From contig JAGKSX010000056.1 in the NCBI GenBank assembly GCA_018993155.1, forward strand, positions 1 to 32,352: a stretch of 32,352 nt of DNA, in the 5' to 3' direction. Source of the DNA: Hydrogenophaga sp. GTDB taxonomy: Bacteria > Pseudomonadota > Gammaproteobacteria > Burkholderiales > Burkholderiaceae_C. Below, piece by piece: positions 31,312 to 32,352 of this stretch. The notes under the pieces are model-generated. The model was not told the origin of the DNA and did not search any database. It saw only the letters and a list, made by a program, of their open reading frames with translations. Position 1 is the stretch's first letter, and each line of letters opens with the position of its first letter. The position numbers and the translations under genes were made by a program.

Positions 31312-32331
31312 ATGAACGCACTCGATCCGACGTGCGGGGGACCGGCTTCGCCGCTTCGCCGCCAACTGCTCGCCGCCGTGCCGGCCGCCGCCCTCGCTTC
31401 CCTGGCCCCGGCCGCCGCCTGGGCGCAGGCCGACTACCCCAACCGGCCCCTGCGCGTGATCGTGCCGCAACCGCCCGGTGGTGGCTTCGACTTCGTGGGC
31501 CGCGCGCTCGCCGACCGCCTGGCCCAGCCGCTGGGCCAGCCCGTGGTGGTGGAGAACCGCACCGGCTCGGGCACCGTGGTGGGCACCGACGCCGCCGCCA
31601 AGGCCGCGCCCGACGGCTACACGCTGCTCACCGGCTCGGTGTCGAACATGGTCCTGAACATGGGCCTGTACAAGAACCTCTCGTACGACAGCCTCAAGGA
31701 CTTCGAACCCGTGGGGCTGGCCGTGAGCTACAGCTACACGCTGCTCGGCCGCAACAGCCTGCCGTTCAACAACCTGGCCGGCCTGGTGGCCTACGCCAAG
31801 GCCAACCCCGGCAAGCTCACCTACGCCTCGGCCGGCAACGGCTCGGGCCAGCACGTGATTGCCGCCGCGCTGTGGAGCCTGGCGGGCGTGGACATCGTGC
31901 ACGTGCCCTACCGGGGCGCGCAGCCGGCGTACGCCGACCTGCTAGGCGACCGCGTGGACCTGTTCTTCGACCTCACGCCCACCACCCGCGCGCACGTGGA
32001 CACCGGCAAGCTCAAGGCCATCGCGGTCTCCAGCGCCGAGCGCAACCCCATGCAGCCCACGGTGCAGACCATCAACGAGTCCGGCACCGTGAAGCTCGAA
32101 CTGGAATCGTGGTTCGGCTACTTCGCGCCCAGCAAAACCCCGCCCGAGGTGCTGGCGCGGCTGCGCGGCGAACTGGCGAAAATCATCGCCACGCCCGAGC
32201 TTCAGGAAACCTTCCGCAAGGCGGGCGGTTCGCCCATGAAAATCAGCGTGGCCGACACCAAGACCATGCTGGCACGGGACGTGCAACGCTGGACCGGTCT
32301 CATCAGAGCCGCCAACATCAGCTTGGACTGA
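31312..32331 (+). CDS. Bug/TctC-family periplasmic solute-binding protein 3
   Basis: This 339-residue tripartite tricarboxylate receptor-type protein has a Tat-like signal (LRRQLLAAVPAAALASLAPAAAWAQA), then YPNRPLRVIVPQPPGGGFDFVGRALAD, VVVENRTGSGTVVGTDAAAKAAPDGYTLLTG, and VHVPYRGAQPAYADLLGDRVDLFFD. It follows the NTF2-like gene by 64 bases with AAGGAGAC before the ATG, and is probably co-transcribed with the dioxygenase. It may capture the aromatic acid that enters this pathway, which is inference. A hairpin repeat begins immediately after the stop codon. Confidence 0.92.
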   Translation: MNALDPTCGGPASPLRRQLLAAVPAAALASLAPAAAWAQADYPNRPLRVIVPQPPGGGFDFVGRALADRLAQPLGQPVVVENRTGSGTVVGTDAAAKAAPDGYTLLTGSVSNMVLNMGLYKNLSYDSLKDFEPVGLAVSYSYTLLGRNSLPFNNLAGLVAYAKANPGKLTYASAGNGSGQHVIAAALWSLAGVDIVHVPYRGAQPAYADLLGDRVDLFFDLTPTTRAHVDTGKLKAIAVSSAERNPMQPTVQTINESGTVKLELESWFGYFAPSKTPPEVLARLRGELAKIIATPELQETFRKAGGSPMKISVADTKTMLARDVQRWTGLIRAANISLD

Positions 32332-32352
32332 CCCCCCGCCGCGCTTCGCGCG
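32332..32352. repeat. Start of a GC-rich hairpin repeat at the stop codon of Bug3 (cut by window edge)
   Basis: Directly after the stop codon come CCCCCC and the hairpin CGCGC-TTC-GCGCG (32340-32352). The position at a stop codon, C-run and TTC/GAA loop match copies A-C. Only 21 bases are visible. Confidence 0.55.

Overview
The window is GC-rich, gene-dense DNA from a betaproteobacterium of the order Burkholderiales, most likely a Comamonadaceae member close to Hydrogenophaga. I infer this from the high GC, three tripartite-tricarboxylate (Bug/TctC) binding proteins, the sulfonate and sulfur gene set, and GC-rich intergenic hairpin repeats of the kind seen in that family. There are no rRNA, tRNA, CRISPR or transposase genes, and no gap longer than about 180 bases between genes.

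Region 1 (1-16770, all minus strand) is a sulfur-scavenging block. In transcription order it holds a sulfate-binding protein, SsuE, two extra SsuA-type binding proteins, SsuD, a VOC protein, SsuC, SsuA, SsuB and a TOBE molybdate-type protein. After these come MetN-MetI, MetQ, a flavin monooxygenase of the NtaA/SnaA family and O-acetylhomoserine sulfhydrylase. The block ends with flavocytochrome c sulfide dehydrogenase (FccA, FccB) and a CysB regulator that is cut by the window edge. The genes import and desulfonate organosulfur compounds, fix sulfide into homocysteine, and could oxidise surplus sulfide. Two enzymes here carry in-frame repeat insertions: a roughly 267 bp perfect-ended palindromic element in the sulfhydrylase, and a 69 bp repeat in SsuD.

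Region 2 (16862-24752) is a mirror-symmetric island. Two near-identical LysR regulators stand at the outer ends, each divergent from a Bug protein gene that is followed by an FAD oxidoreductase gene. An AroE-like dehydrogenase gene lies on the left arm. Both divergent gaps carry a TAAC-N5-GTTA dyad placed about 64 bases upstream of a matching predicted start of transcription. The substrate is unknown; this island is the best candidate for an undescribed pathway.

Region 3 (24759-32352) is the lower hydroxyquinol / 3-oxoadipate pathway: CoA-transferase subunits, maleylacetate reductase, hydroxyquinol 1,2-dioxygenase, a Dabb protein, an NTF2-like protein and a third Bug protein. A LysR gene is divergent from the dioxygenase, and the same GAAAA-N4-TTTTY motif stands in both divergent promoter gaps. 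A CYTH protein and a GNAT acetyltransferase sit between the two catabolic arms.

Several genes are followed directly at the stop codon by a conserved GC-rich multi-hairpin repeat whose stems show compensatory base changes.
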